Position numbers and translations under genes: made by a program | The notes under the pieces: model-generated | What the model saw: the letters and a program-made list of their open reading frames with translations, nothing else | Databases searched by the model: none | What the model was told of the DNA's origin: nothing | Shown here: in pieces, positions 51,630 to 60,249 of the stretch | Position numbering within the stretch: the first letter of the stretch is position 1 | Layout: each line of letters opens with the position of its first letter | From: UBA11606 sp049437325 | Lineage (GTDB): Bacteria > Actinomycetota > Acidimicrobiia > Acidimicrobiales > Aldehydirespiratoraceae | NCBI GenBank assembly: GCA_049437325.1 | Contig: JBMTIM010000006.1 | Location: 15,270 to 79,269 of the forward strand | DNA length: 64,000 nt | Direction of reading: 5' to 3'

Positions 51630-52880
51630 TCAGCGTCGAACCTGTCCGGTTCCCCGCACCACGAACTTCTCGGTTGTCAGTTGCTCCAACCCCATGGGTC
51701 CACGGGCATGCAACTTCTGGGTGGAAATGCCGATCTCGGCACCGAACCCGAACTCCTCACCATCGACGAACCGAGTCGACGCATTGATGAGTACTGCGGC
51801 CGCATCGACCTCCCGAGCAAACCGGTCCGCCGCCCCGATGTCATTGGTGATGATCGCCTCGGAGTGGCCCGTGGACGTCTCGTTCACGTGGGCGATCGCT
51901 GCATCGAGATCGTCGACCACCTTCACGCTCATCTTCATGGCGAGGTACTCGGTGGCAAAGTCCTCGTCCGTCGCCTCGCCCATCGCAACGAACGCCCGGG
52001 CCCGTTCGTCGCCGACCAGTTCGACCTCGCTCAGCGCACGAGCGGCCATCGGAAGAAACTCTGCGGCAATGGCGTGATGCACCACGAGCGACTCGGCGGC
52101 GTTGCACACGCCGATGCGCTGCGTCTTCGCATTGACCGTGATGTCGACCGCCATTGCAAGATCGGCCGAAGCATCGACGTACACGTGGCAGTTGCCTGCA
52201 CCGTCGATGACGTAGGGAACTGTCGCGTTGTCGAGAATCGACTGGATGAGTGACGGGCCACCGCGAGGGATCAGGCAGTCCACAAAGCCCCGCTGTTGCA
52301 TGAACTCGATGGCGGCCTCACGCCTGGTGTCATCGACGACCACGAGCGCATCGGCCGGAAGGCCGGCCGTGGGGAGGGCCCCCCGCAGCACCGCAGCGAT
52401 GGCGAGATTGGAGTTGATGGCCGAAGACGACCCACGAAGAAAGGCGACATTGCCGGATTTCAGACACAACCCGAACGCGTCGCTCGTCACGTTGGGCCGC
52501 GATTCGTAGATGATCGCAACCACACCGAGTGGCACCCGCGTCTTCTCGATCTTGATGCCGTTCGGACGCACCCAGCCTTCGGTGATCTCTCCCACCGGAT
52601 CTCGCAGACCGGCGACCTGGCGCAGGCCACTCGCCATCGACTCGATACGACCGGTATCGAGACGGAGCCGATCCACCAGACCCGCCTCCATCCCGTCGGC
52701 GAGAGCCGTAGCAACGTCACGGGCATTGGCCTCGAGGATGGTGTCGGCACTCGACTCGAGTTGGTCGGCGGCTACTTCGAGCGCCGCGTCCTTCTTCGCC
52801 GTGGACGCAACGGCAAGCGCACCCGTCGCAGCCTTGGCCCGCCGGGCCAGATCTCGTATGGGTATCGGGGTTGCGGTCAC
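51630..52880 (-). CDS. proA: Glutamate-5-semialdehyde dehydrogenase
   Basis: 416 residues, second step of proline synthesis. Aldehyde dehydrogenase fold with GNVAFLRGSSSAINSN and the active-site cysteine in GAGNCHVYVD. I chose GTG 52880 (MTATPIPIRDLARRAK) over a TTG three codons upstream; TACGCT lies eight bases before it. The proB gene is about 4.4 kb away, in another operon, so the two steps are not cotranscribed here. Confidence 0.95.
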   Translation of the reverse strand: MTATPIPIRDLARRAKAATGALAVASTAKKDAALEVAADQLESSADTILEANARDVATALADGMEAGLVDRLRLDTGRIESMASGLRQVAGLRDPVGEITEGWVRPNGIKIEKTRVPLGVVAIIYESRPNVTSDAFGLCLKSGNVAFLRGSSSAINSNLAIAAVLRGALPTAGLPADALVVVDDTRREAAIEFMQQRGFVDCLIPRGGPSLIQSILDNATVPYVIDGAGNCHVYVDASADLAMAVDITVNAKTQRIGVCNAAESLVVHHAIAAEFLPMAARALSEVELVGDERARAFVAMGEATDEDFATEYLAMKMSVKVVDDLDAAIAHVNETSTGHSEAIITNDIGAADRFAREVDAAAVLINASTRFVDGEEFGFGAEIGISTQKLHARGPMGLEQLTTEKFVVRGTGQVRR

Positions 52881-52922
52881 GCTGCACAAGCGTACTCGGG
52901 CCGATTGCTAGCCTCCCCAGGA
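52881..52922. promoter_or_regulatory. Compact divergent promoters, proA and membrane protein gene
   Basis: 42 bases separate the two start codons. TAGCCT (52909-52914) lies eight bases before the plus ATG and TACGCT (reverse of 52889-52894) eight bases before the minus GTG. Both are leaderless-type arrangements. Confidence 0.55.
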
Positions 52923-53633
52923 ATGGCGCGTCGTCTCGAACCCACGGTTTTTCTCGCCATGGTCTCCCCCTTCACCGTGGCCTTGGTCGCCGCAAGCATC
53001 GCAGCGATCCTGTTCGTGGGCGGACCCTGGTACGTTGCCGTCGCGGTGGCCGTCGCCGTCTGGCTCACCCGAGTCGTCGTTGCCCGCACGGTCGCTCGTC
53101 GGATCGCCGCGCTGCCTCCCCGGATCGACCCGTTCGCGCTGCGCGAGCCCTGGCGCTTCTTCGTGCGCGACGCCCTGCAGGCCCGAGCCCGTTTCGCCGA
53201 GGCACTTGCGCACACTCCCGACGGCCCGTTGCGCACGCGCCTTTTCGAGATCGGTGATGCGCTCACCGCCAGTGTCGAGCACTGCTGGGAAGCGGCTCGT
53301 ACCGGGCAGCGACTCAGCGACGCTCGCCGACGCATCGATCCCGAACGACTCGAACGAGATCTTGCCTCACTGCCGGTCGGTGACGCCCGGATCGGCTCGA
53401 TCGATGCGCAACTTGCGAGTCACGCCCGCCTCACGATTCGCGAGGAGTCGATGCGAGATGAACTCGAGCGCATCGAGTTCCGACTCGAGGAGGCGGTCGT
53501 GCGAGCCGAGGAACTCGGCACACGGGCCGGCACGCTCGGAGACGTCGAGCGCGTCGGGGCGGCGATCAGCGACGTCGTTCACGAACTCGAAGCGCTGCGA
53601 CTCGGCCTCGACGACGTCGAGGAGCTCTCGTGA
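52923..53633 (+). CDS. Membrane protein with coiled-coil domain, unknown function
   Basis: 236 residues. Two adjacent N-terminal transmembrane helices (FLAMVSPFTVALVAASIAAI and YVAVAVAVAVWLTRVVV) followed by a cytoplasmic helical region rich in Arg and Glu with coiled-coil spacing in its final third (MRDELERIEFRLEEAVVRAE). No family recognised. Its stop overlaps the murJ start (GTGA), so it is cotranscribed with the lipid II flippase gene and may act in the envelope. The next gene but one is pspA, another membrane-associated helical protein. Confidence 0.72.
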   Translation: MARRLEPTVFLAMVSPFTVALVAASIAAILFVGGPWYVAVAVAVAVWLTRVVVARTVARRIAALPPRIDPFALREPWRFFVRDALQARARFAEALAHTPDGPLRTRLFEIGDALTASVEHCWEAARTGQRLSDARRRIDPERLERDLASLPVGDARIGSIDAQLASHARLTIREESMRDELERIEFRLEEAVVRAEELGTRAGTLGDVERVGAAISDVVHELEALRLGLDDVEELS

Positions 53634-55267
53634 GCACCGCCGGTCGAGGCGCCACGCTCGTCGGCATCGGCATCTTCCTGTCGCGAAGTGCCGGCCTTGT
53701 CCGCGAAATGGTTGCCGGGCGTGTAATCGGCATCAATGGCGCCGCGGACGCCCTCGCTGCCGCAATGCGGATTCCGAATCTTCTCCAGAACCTGCTCGGC
53801 GAAGGCGTTCTTGCTGCCTCGTTCGTCCCCGTCTACAGCGATCTCCTCGAGGCCGAAGACGAGCGAGCGGCGAGCCGCATGGCGGGCGCCGTCGGAGCCG
53901 CCCTCATGCTCGTCACGGGGCTCAGCGTGCTCGTGATCGTTCTTGCGGCACGACCACTGACCCGGCTGATCGCCTGGGGTCTCACCGGCTCCAGTTTCGA
54001 CCTCGCCGTCGAACTCACCCGCATCACTGCAGTCGGTATCGGATTCATGGTGATGTCGGCATGGTGCCTCGGCATTCTCAACAGCCACCGGAACTTCTTT
54101 CTTCCCTACGTCGCACCCGTCGTCTGGAACCTTGCGCAGATCGTTGCGTTGTTGGTGGCCTGGCAGAGTGACTGGGAGGTCGCCGATGCAACGCGTGCGA
54201 TGGCGGTTGGTGTCGCCGTCGGAGGTGCACTCCAGCTCCTCGTGCAATACCCCACCGCGAAGACGTTGGCTCGTGGACTTCGCGTTGCGTTCGACGCCCG
54301 CAACCCTCACGTGCGAGCGGTCCGACGTCGCTTCGGCCCTGCCGTTCTCGGTCGCGGTGCCGTCCAGATCTCGGCCTACGTCGACCTCCTGCTCGCCTCG
54401 TTCCTGGCTGCGGGTGCCCTGTCGGCGCTGTTCAAGGCCCAGATCCTCTATACCCTGCCGGTGAGCCTCTTCGCGATGAGCGTTGCTGCAGCGGAGTTGC
54501 CCGAATTGTCTCGGCTGTCCCACGACCCCGTACAGGTCGCGCAGCGAACCGAAGCAGCCCTGCGCCGGATCGCCTTCTGGATGCTTGCCTCCTCCCTCCT
54601 GCTCATTGCTGCAGGCGAACCAATCGTGGCACTGCTGTTCGAGGGTGGAGCGTTCACCAGCGCGGACACCTCACTCGTGTGGTTGATCCTCCTGTGCTAT
54701 GGCCTCGGTCTTCCGGCAATCGGGCTGTCCCGGATGTTGCAGAATGCGGCCTATGCCATGGGCGACACTGCCGGCCCAGCCCGAGTCGCTGCACTGCGAG
54801 TGGGCTTGGCCGCCATCTTGGGTGCGCTGTTCATGTTCCCGCTCGATCGTGCCTTCATCGGTCTCGACGGGGTCGAGCAGCTGGGTGACGCCCTGGGTCT
54901 GGCCGGCCCGCTCGACAGCACCGTTCGCGCCGACGGCTCGGTCGTGCGCCTCGGAGCGATCGGCCTCGCCCTCGGCTCGGCGATCGGCGCCTGGGTCGAA
55001 CTCGTCTTGCTGTCGCGACTGCTCGACCGACACCTGCCCGCACTCCGCTCGCCTGCTGCTGTCCTGCGTGCGCCCGGTGTCGCTGCTGCGATCGCCTTCG
55101 TCGTCACCGCCGCACTCAAACTGGCAACCGGCGACCTGCCTTCCGTGCTCGCCGTGCTCCTCACCGTCGGAGTCGGTGGGGCCGCCTACGTGATCATTGC
55201 CTTCCGGACCGGCGTGCGCGAAGCGGACATGGTCCTCCGACCCGTTCGCCGCATCATCTGGCGCTGA
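53630..55267 (+). CDS. murJ: Lipid II flippase MurJ
   Basis: 545-residue MviN-family membrane protein with about 14 helices that moves lipid II across the membrane. Family segments: IGIFLSRSAGLVREMVAGRVIG at the N-terminus (seen in shorter pieces), GEGVLAASFVPVYSDLL, and LARGLRVAFDARNPHVRAVRRRF. GTG start overlaps the upstream gene by four bases. Unlike mycobacteria, no cytoplasmic pseudokinase domain is fused to it. Confidence 0.94.
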   Translation: MSTAGRGATLVGIGIFLSRSAGLVREMVAGRVIGINGAADALAAAMRIPNLLQNLLGEGVLAASFVPVYSDLLEAEDERAASRMAGAVGAALMLVTGLSVLVIVLAARPLTRLIAWGLTGSSFDLAVELTRITAVGIGFMVMSAWCLGILNSHRNFFLPYVAPVVWNLAQIVALLVAWQSDWEVADATRAMAVGVAVGGALQLLVQYPTAKTLARGLRVAFDARNPHVRAVRRRFGPAVLGRGAVQISAYVDLLLASFLAAGALSALFKAQILYTLPVSLFAMSVAAAELPELSRLSHDPVQVAQRTEAALRRIAFWMLASSLLLIAAGEPIVALLFEGGAFTSADTSLVWLILLCYGLGLPAIGLSRMLQNAAYAMGDTAGPARVAALRVGLAAILGALFMFPLDRAFIGLDGVEQLGDALGLAGPLDSTVRADGSVVRLGAIGLALGSAIGAWVELVLLSRLLDRHLPALRSPAAVLRAPGVAAAIAFVVTAALKLATGDLPSVLAVLLTVGVGGAAYVIIAFRTGVREADMVLRPVRRIIWR

Positions 55268-55304
55268 CCGCACGGCCATACGGAGGGCCGTCTACCATCA
55301 GAGC

Positions 55305-56063
55305 ATGTTCAGGTATCTCAAGAAGCGGTGGAACTACCTCTTGGCGGCGCTCAACCTGCGTCACGAGGAGCACGCCGATCCGAAAGTGCAGCTCGAGCAG
55401 GCCATCAGCGACGCCAAACAGCAGCACAAGCAGCTGCGTGAGCAGGCCGCCAATGTCGTTGCCAACCAGAAACAGACAGAGATGCGCATCAACGAGGCAC
55501 TCGAGAAGCTGGAGAAGGTGAACGCCAACGCCCGGCAGGCCGTCCTGATGGCCGAGTCCGCGCAAGCCGACGGCGACACGGCAAAGGTCGATCAGTACAC
55601 GTCGGCCGCGCAGCAGTTCGCCGATCGGCTCCTCACCCTCGAAGAGGAGATCGAGGGACTCAAGCAGATGCACTTCCAGGCCACCGAGGCAGCCGATCAG
55701 GCCAAGGCTGCGGTGAAACAGAACGCAACCCTGCTGCAGAAACGTCTCGGGGAGAAGTCGGCTCTGCTCTCCAAGCTCGACCAGGCCAAGATGCAAGAGA
55801 CCGTCAACGCCGCGATGACGACGCTCAACGAATCGATCGGTGACGACGTTCCGACCTTCGACGAGGTGCGCCAGAAGATCGAAGCCCGCTACGCGAAGGC
55901 CAGCGCGGTGGCCGAACTCAACGAGACCAACGTCGAGTCGCGCATGCTCGAGATCGAGGAAGCAGCCCGAGGTGTGCAAGCACAGACCCGTCTCGCCCAG
56001 ATCAAAGCCGATCTCGGTATCGCGCCGGCGCCGGAACCCGACGCCCTCACCGACGGCGACTGA
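55305..56063 (+). CDS. pspA: PspA/IM30-family membrane stress protein
   Basis: 252 residues, almost wholly alpha-helical and charged, with an amphipathic N-terminus (MFRYLKKRWNYLLAALNL) and long coiled coils (EEHADPKVQLEQAI, LEEEIEGLKQMHFQATEAA). ESCRT-III-like PspA/Vipp1 proteins polymerise on stressed membranes. The C-terminal end has a short PEPDALTDGD tail. TACCAT lies six bases before the ATG. No pspB/C or clgR gene is near. It overlaps the end of the convergent proB gene by 17 bases. Confidence 0.9.
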   Translation: MFRYLKKRWNYLLAALNLRHEEHADPKVQLEQAISDAKQQHKQLREQAANVVANQKQTEMRINEALEKLEKVNANARQAVLMAESAQADGDTAKVDQYTSAAQQFADRLLTLEEEIEGLKQMHFQATEAADQAKAAVKQNATLLQKRLGEKSALLSKLDQAKMQETVNAAMTTLNESIGDDVPTFDEVRQKIEARYAKASAVAELNETNVESRMLEIEEAARGVQAQTRLAQIKADLGIAPAPEPDALTDGD

Positions 56064-57162
56064 CCGAGCTCGGAAGCGCCACCAAATCGTCGGCGTGCAC
56101 CACAACCGCCGGCACGCCCAGCGGGAGTTCATCGCTACGGTGGCCGGCAGCTCGATGGATCTCATCGGCTCCATGACGCACAAGCCCTTTTGCAAAGGCA
56201 TCCCCGTCGGTGTCGACGATCTCGATCGGCGCGCCGGGATCGAATGTGCCGTTCACCTCCCGCACCCCGGCAGCCAACAACGACTTTCCCGTCTCCAACG
56301 CCATCCGTGCCCCGCGGTCCACGACAAGTTGGCCCTGCGCAACCACCGCAAAGGCAATCCACGCCTTTCGTGCCGGGAGCCGATTCGGACGGGCCCGCAC
56401 GGTTGTGCCAACCCCCGCAACACCAGCCACTGCGTCAGCGACGACCCCATCACGGCGAGCAGCGGCAATGACCGTATCCACCCCGGACCACGCCGCGATT
56501 TTGGCAGCAGCAAGCTTCGAGGCCATGCCTCCACTCCCCCGCGCCGAGCCCGCGCCACCGGCAAGCGCCTCGTGCTGGTGGTCGATCTCGTGAATCTCTT
56601 CGATGAGTGAGGCCGACTGATCGATCCGCGGATCGGCAGTCAACAAACCGTCGGTGTCGGTGAGCAGCACCAGCCGTTCCGCGTCGACCAGATTGGCGAC
56701 GAGCGCTGCCAGCCGATCGTTGTCTCCCCACCGGATTTCATCGTCGGCGATCGCATCGTTCTCGTTCACGATCGGCACGACACCGAGGTCGAGCAACCGT
56801 CCGAGCGTCTGACGGGCGTGCAGGTACTGGGCGCGGACGATGAAGTCGTGCGGCACCAACAGAACTTGTCCTGCAACCACGTCATGGCGAGCGAACTCGC
56901 GTCGGTAGACCTCCATGAGAGCCGATTGCCCGACCGTTGCCACCGCCTGCAAGGTGATCGGGTCGGACGGTCGCCGTGCACCACCGAGCCCCAGTTCGGG
57001 CAACCCCGCCGCGATCGCCGCTGAGGTCACCACGACCACCCGATGTCCGTCAGCCCGGAGCTCCACCACTTGACGGGTCAGGAGGGCGACCATCGTCTCG
57101 TCGATGACGCCTTCGTCGTCGGTCAACGACGACGTACCGATCTTCACCACGACCGAACTCAC
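56047..57162 (-). CDS. proB: Glutamate 5-kinase
   Basis: 371 residues, first step of proline synthesis. Amino-acid kinase fold with SVVVKIGTSSL at the start, VVVVTSAAIAAG, NENDAIADDEIRWGDND and the GTGGM-like substrate loop GSGGMASKLAAAK, then a PUA domain (VVDRGARMAL, GVREVNGTFDPG). GTG 57162 is chosen; a longer frame overlaps obgE. It follows obgE by 28 bases, the usual obgE-proB order. Confidence 0.95.
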   Translation of the reverse strand: MSSVVVKIGTSSLTDDEGVIDETMVALLTRQVVELRADGHRVVVVTSAAIAAGLPELGLGGARRPSDPITLQAVATVGQSALMEVYRREFARHDVVAGQVLLVPHDFIVRAQYLHARQTLGRLLDLGVVPIVNENDAIADDEIRWGDNDRLAALVANLVDAERLVLLTDTDGLLTADPRIDQSASLIEEIHEIDHQHEALAGGAGSARGSGGMASKLAAAKIAAWSGVDTVIAAARRDGVVADAVAGVAGVGTTVRARPNRLPARKAWIAFAVVAQGQLVVDRGARMALETGKSLLAAGVREVNGTFDPGAPIEIVDTDGDAFAKGLVRHGADEIHRAAGHRSDELPLGVPAVVVHADDLVALPSSVSRRR

Positions 57163-57190
57163 GCGGTCACCCGAGAATCTGCTGGCGTAC

Positions 57191-58432
57191 TCACTCGTCT
57201 TCCTCGTAGTCGAAGCTGAAATCACCGATGTGAACCGTGTCGCCGGTCGTCACCCCGGCCCGCCTGAGCGCAGTGAACACACCGAGCTGCTTGAGCCGCG
57301 CCTGGGCAAACTCGAGTGCCTCGTCATTGGTGAGATCGCTGAGCGCAACGGCTCGCACCGCAGATCGACCGACAACGTTCCACGACCCATCATCGAAGCG
57401 CTCGATCGAAATCTCCCGACCGAGCGGCCGATGCAAGGTCGCGGCCTCGATCGACGGCGTCGCCGTCCGCGCCTCACGAACGAGCGCCGAAAGACTACCC
57501 AGCACCGATGGGAGGCCGGAACGGGTCACCGAGGAAACGACCGGGCCATCGAAGTCGTGGTCAGGAGCCAGGTCGCTCCTCGATCCGACGACGAGCCGGG
57601 GCCGGTCGAGCAGATCGGGTCGATAGCTGCCGATTTCGTCGAGCAGCACTTCGAGTTGCTCGTGCGGCGACACGCCGTCCCACGGCGCGAGATCGAGCAG
57701 CACCAGCAGGACCCGGGCCCGTTCGACGTGGCGGAGGAACTGATGGCCCAACCCCTTCCCGTCGCTTGCCCCCTCGATCAATCCAGGAATGTCGGCCAGC
57801 ACCATCTCGAACCCATCATCCATCCGCACCACGCCGAGGTTCGGCTCGAGGGTCGTGAAGGGATAGTCGGCGATCTTCGGCTTGGCCGCCGAGACGCTGC
57901 TGATGAACGTCGATTTCCCGACGTTCGGGAAGCCGATGATGGCAACGTCGGCCATCAGCTTGAGCTCGAGCCGGAGCCACCGCTCTTCGCCATGCTCGCC
58001 CTGCTCGGCGAACGACGGCGCCCGCCGCTTGTTGCTCAGAAACCGCGCGTTGCCTCGGCCACCCTCCCCTGCCTGCGCTGCGAGCCAGCGGTCACCATGG
58101 TGGAGAAGATCGGCCACCGGCTCTCGGCTCGCATGATCGAGCACGACGGTACCCTCCGGGACCTTGACCTCGAGGTCGCTCCCCCGGGCGCCGTGACGAT
58201 TGCCGCCACTGCCATGCACGCCACTCTCACCTTTGCGATGCGGATGATCCCGAAACGCGAGCAACGACGCCACATTTCGATCGGCAACGAGCCAGATCGA
58301 GCCCCCGTCACCGCCATCGCCGCCATCAGGGCCCCCCTTCGCCACGTGGGCTTCGCGCCGAAACGCAACACAGCCCGCGCCACCATCACCGCCCTTGACG
58401 TTGATGTTGCACTCGTCGACGAAGTTGGACAC
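57191..58432 (-). CDS. obgE: GTPase Obg (CgtA)
   Basis: 413 residues. Obg fold with glycine-rich GGDGGAGCVAFRREAHVAKGG, a G domain with GFPNVGKST, DIPGLIEGASDGKGLGHQFLRH and a C-terminal OCT domain (VVGRSAVRAVALSDLTNDEALEF). Acts in 50S assembly and the stringent response. GTG 58432 is chosen because the family begins at MSNFVDECNI. In most bacteria it follows rplU-rpmA directly; here dgt and two tad genes are in between, on the other strand. Confidence 0.95.
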   Translation of the reverse strand: MSNFVDECNINVKGGDGGAGCVAFRREAHVAKGGPDGGDGGDGGSIWLVADRNVASLLAFRDHPHRKGESGVHGSGGNRHGARGSDLEVKVPEGTVVLDHASREPVADLLHHGDRWLAAQAGEGGRGNARFLSNKRRAPSFAEQGEHGEERWLRLELKLMADVAIIGFPNVGKSTFISSVSAAKPKIADYPFTTLEPNLGVVRMDDGFEMVLADIPGLIEGASDGKGLGHQFLRHVERARVLLVLLDLAPWDGVSPHEQLEVLLDEIGSYRPDLLDRPRLVVGSRSDLAPDHDFDGPVVSSVTRSGLPSVLGSLSALVREARTATPSIEAATLHRPLGREISIERFDDGSWNVVGRSAVRAVALSDLTNDEALEFAQARLKQLGVFTALRRAGVTTGDTVHIGDFSFDYEEDE

Positions 58433-58543
58433 GCCTGCAAGGCTACGCACTCTCCACTCGGACGGAGTCGACTTTCGACATGGCAGGGACCGCCGGACCC
58501 ACGGGTCAACCGGACGGTGCAGCTGCCGCTCTACCATGCGCCA

Positions 58544-59674
58544 ATGCGGGCCGAACGCGAACTGACCGAACGCGAAGCACTCTGGGGCACCACCATGCGG
58601 GGACACCGCACCGACGGCGTCGAGGTCGCCCATGACGATTCCACCGCTGCCGTCGCACCAGGATCGTCACTCGAGCGCGAGGCACGGGAAGCGATCGAAG
58701 CAGCGTCGCTTCGTGCCGGTGCGACGCTGAGCGTCGGTGCAGGGACACGGATGGTCGAGGAGGCTCCAGACCGCACCCGAACCTGCTTCGAACGAGACCG
58801 TGACCGGATCCTCCATGCCTCGGCGTTCCGGCGCTTGGCGGGCAAGACGCAGGTCTTCGTCTTTCCCGACGATCATCAACGGACCCGGCTGACCCATGCC
58901 CTCGAGGTCGCGCAGGTGGCCCGATCGGTCAGCTGGGCGCTCGGACTGAACGTGCCGCTCACCGAAGCGATCGCCCTCGGCCACGACTGCGGTCACGGCC
59001 CCGGCGGTCACGCCAGCGAGGACGCGCTGTCGCCCTTCGTCGAGGGAGGTTTCAATCACGCCGAATGGGGAGCCGACGTCACGCTCCGTTCGCTCAACCT
59101 CTGCGAAGAAACCCTCGACGGCATCCGCAACCACTCGTGGTCGCGCCCTGCCCCTGCGACCCCGGAAGGGGAAGTGGTGAGTTGGGCCGACCGAATCGCG
59201 TACGTCTGCCACGACTTCGAGGACGCGGTGACCGCAGGGATCGTTCGAGCAGACGACCTTCCCGATCTCGTGCGCGACTTCTGTGGAACGACCCGGCGGA
59301 TGCAACTCGCCGGGTTCATCGGGGCCATGATCGCAGCGACCGAATCCACCGGTCGAATTGCCATGACCTCCGATGGCGCCGCTGCACTCGCTGCCTTTCG
59401 AGGCTTCAACTACGAAAAGATCTATCTGCGCCCGGCATCTCGTGAGCAAGCCAGCCGAGTGATCGCCGTGTTGCAGTCACTCGTCGAGCATCTCTGCGCC
59501 GACCCGACGCGGCTCCCCCCGCGACTGCTGGTCGACGATTCCGACGCCGGAGTGCGGCATGCCGCTGTTTCCTGGGTCGCCGGTATGACCGACCGCTATG
59601 CGATCACGGCGGCTCGCGAATGGCTCGACTTCGATGCCGACGCGCTACCGCAAGGTATCCACAACCCCGGCTAG
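58544..59674 (+). CDS. dgt: Deoxyguanosinetriphosphate triphosphohydrolase-like protein
   Basis: 376-residue HD-domain dNTPase. Family features: HASAFRRLAGKTQVF, RTRLTHALEVAQVARS, GHDCGHGPGGHASEDAL (HD pair) and GFNHAEWGAD, then DRIAYVCHDFEDAVTAG. The first 70 residues are variable. TACCAT lies six bases before the ATG (leaderless). Divergent from obgE. Confidence 0.92.
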   Translation: MRAERELTEREALWGTTMRGHRTDGVEVAHDDSTAAVAPGSSLEREAREAIEAASLRAGATLSVGAGTRMVEEAPDRTRTCFERDRDRILHASAFRRLAGKTQVFVFPDDHQRTRLTHALEVAQVARSVSWALGLNVPLTEAIALGHDCGHGPGGHASEDALSPFVEGGFNHAEWGADVTLRSLNLCEETLDGIRNHSWSRPAPATPEGEVVSWADRIAYVCHDFEDAVTAGIVRADDLPDLVRDFCGTTRRMQLAGFIGAMIAATESTGRIAMTSDGAAALAAFRGFNYEKIYLRPASREQASRVIAVLQSLVEHLCADPTRLPPRLLVDDSDAGVRHAAVSWVAGMTDRYAITAAREWLDFDADALPQGIHNPG

Positions 59675-59684
59675 GCTCGGGAGT

Positions 59685-59734
59685 CCCGGCGTGCCGGGGA
59701 AACCGATCTAAGGAACATCGGCAGAATGCCGATG
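59685..59734 (+). promoter_or_regulatory. Structured leader with alternative stems before tadE
   Basis: Between dgt and the tadE-like ATG (59743) lie a stem CCCGGC/GCCGGG (59685-59690, 59693-59698), a stem CCGAT/ATCGG (59703-59707, 59717-59721), and a stem CATCGGC/GCCGATG (59716-59722, 59728-59734). The last two share ATCGG and exclude one another, and the third ends about eight bases before the start codon. This suits a switch or attenuator; no known riboswitch is recognised. Confidence 0.45.
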
Positions 59735-59742
59735 AAAAGAGC

Positions 59743-60249
59743 ATGTTTGCGCGTATGGCGGTGAACACGAGGAACAGGACTGGCGACCGGGGAGCCGTCG
59801 TTGCCGAGTTCGCGCTGGTGCTGCCGTTCCTTGTCATCATCATGCTTGGAACCATCACTGCCGGCATCGCCTTGAACAACGATCTGCAGCTCAACCATTC
59901 CACTAGGGACGCGGCCCGCTACGGGGCAACCGTCCCGTCCGACCAGACATTCGCAAGCGGTGACTGGGCTACGAACGTCCGTGAGGTTGCCCTGTCACGG
60001 TTCGGAAACGGCCTCGCCTCCGGCGACGTGTGCGTGGCGCTCGTCACCGGGGTCACCCCCGTCGCCGTATCGGCCGGTCACACAACAGCGGGGGGCACTG
60101 CTGCTTGTTTCGACGACTCGGCAGCCGGTATCGCCGACACCCGGGTACAAGTCAGCGCCAGCGTGCCGGCGGAGATCGAGACCGGCCTCTACACGGTCAG
60201 TCTTTCGTTGACGTCCGACGCTGTCACGATGCACGAGAGCAATGCCTGA
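59743..60249 (+). CDS. tadE: TadE-like pseudopilin/Flp-pilus minor protein
   Basis: 168 residues from ATG 59743. RGAVVAEFALVLPFLVIIML is the TadE signature (GAxxxExAxxxP in front of a hydrophobic helix), followed by a small extracytoplasmic domain with two cysteines and beta-strand character. It overlaps the next tadG-like gene by eight bases. TadE proteins are minor pilins processed by a prepilin peptidase; none is in the window. An ATG four codons further in is an alternative start. Confidence 0.88.
   Translation: MFARMAVNTRNRTGDRGAVVAEFALVLPFLVIIMLGTITAGIALNNDLQLNHSTRDAARYGATVPSDQTFASGDWATNVREVALSRFGNGLASGDVCVALVTGVTPVAVSAGHTTAGGTAACFDDSAAGIADTRVQVSASVPAEIETGLYTVSLSLTSDAVTMHESNA

Noticed and set aside
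57104..58543. 480 codons of open frame upstream of dgt on the plus strand
   Set aside because: It lies antisense to proB and obgE and shows no family features; the real dgt starts at 58544.
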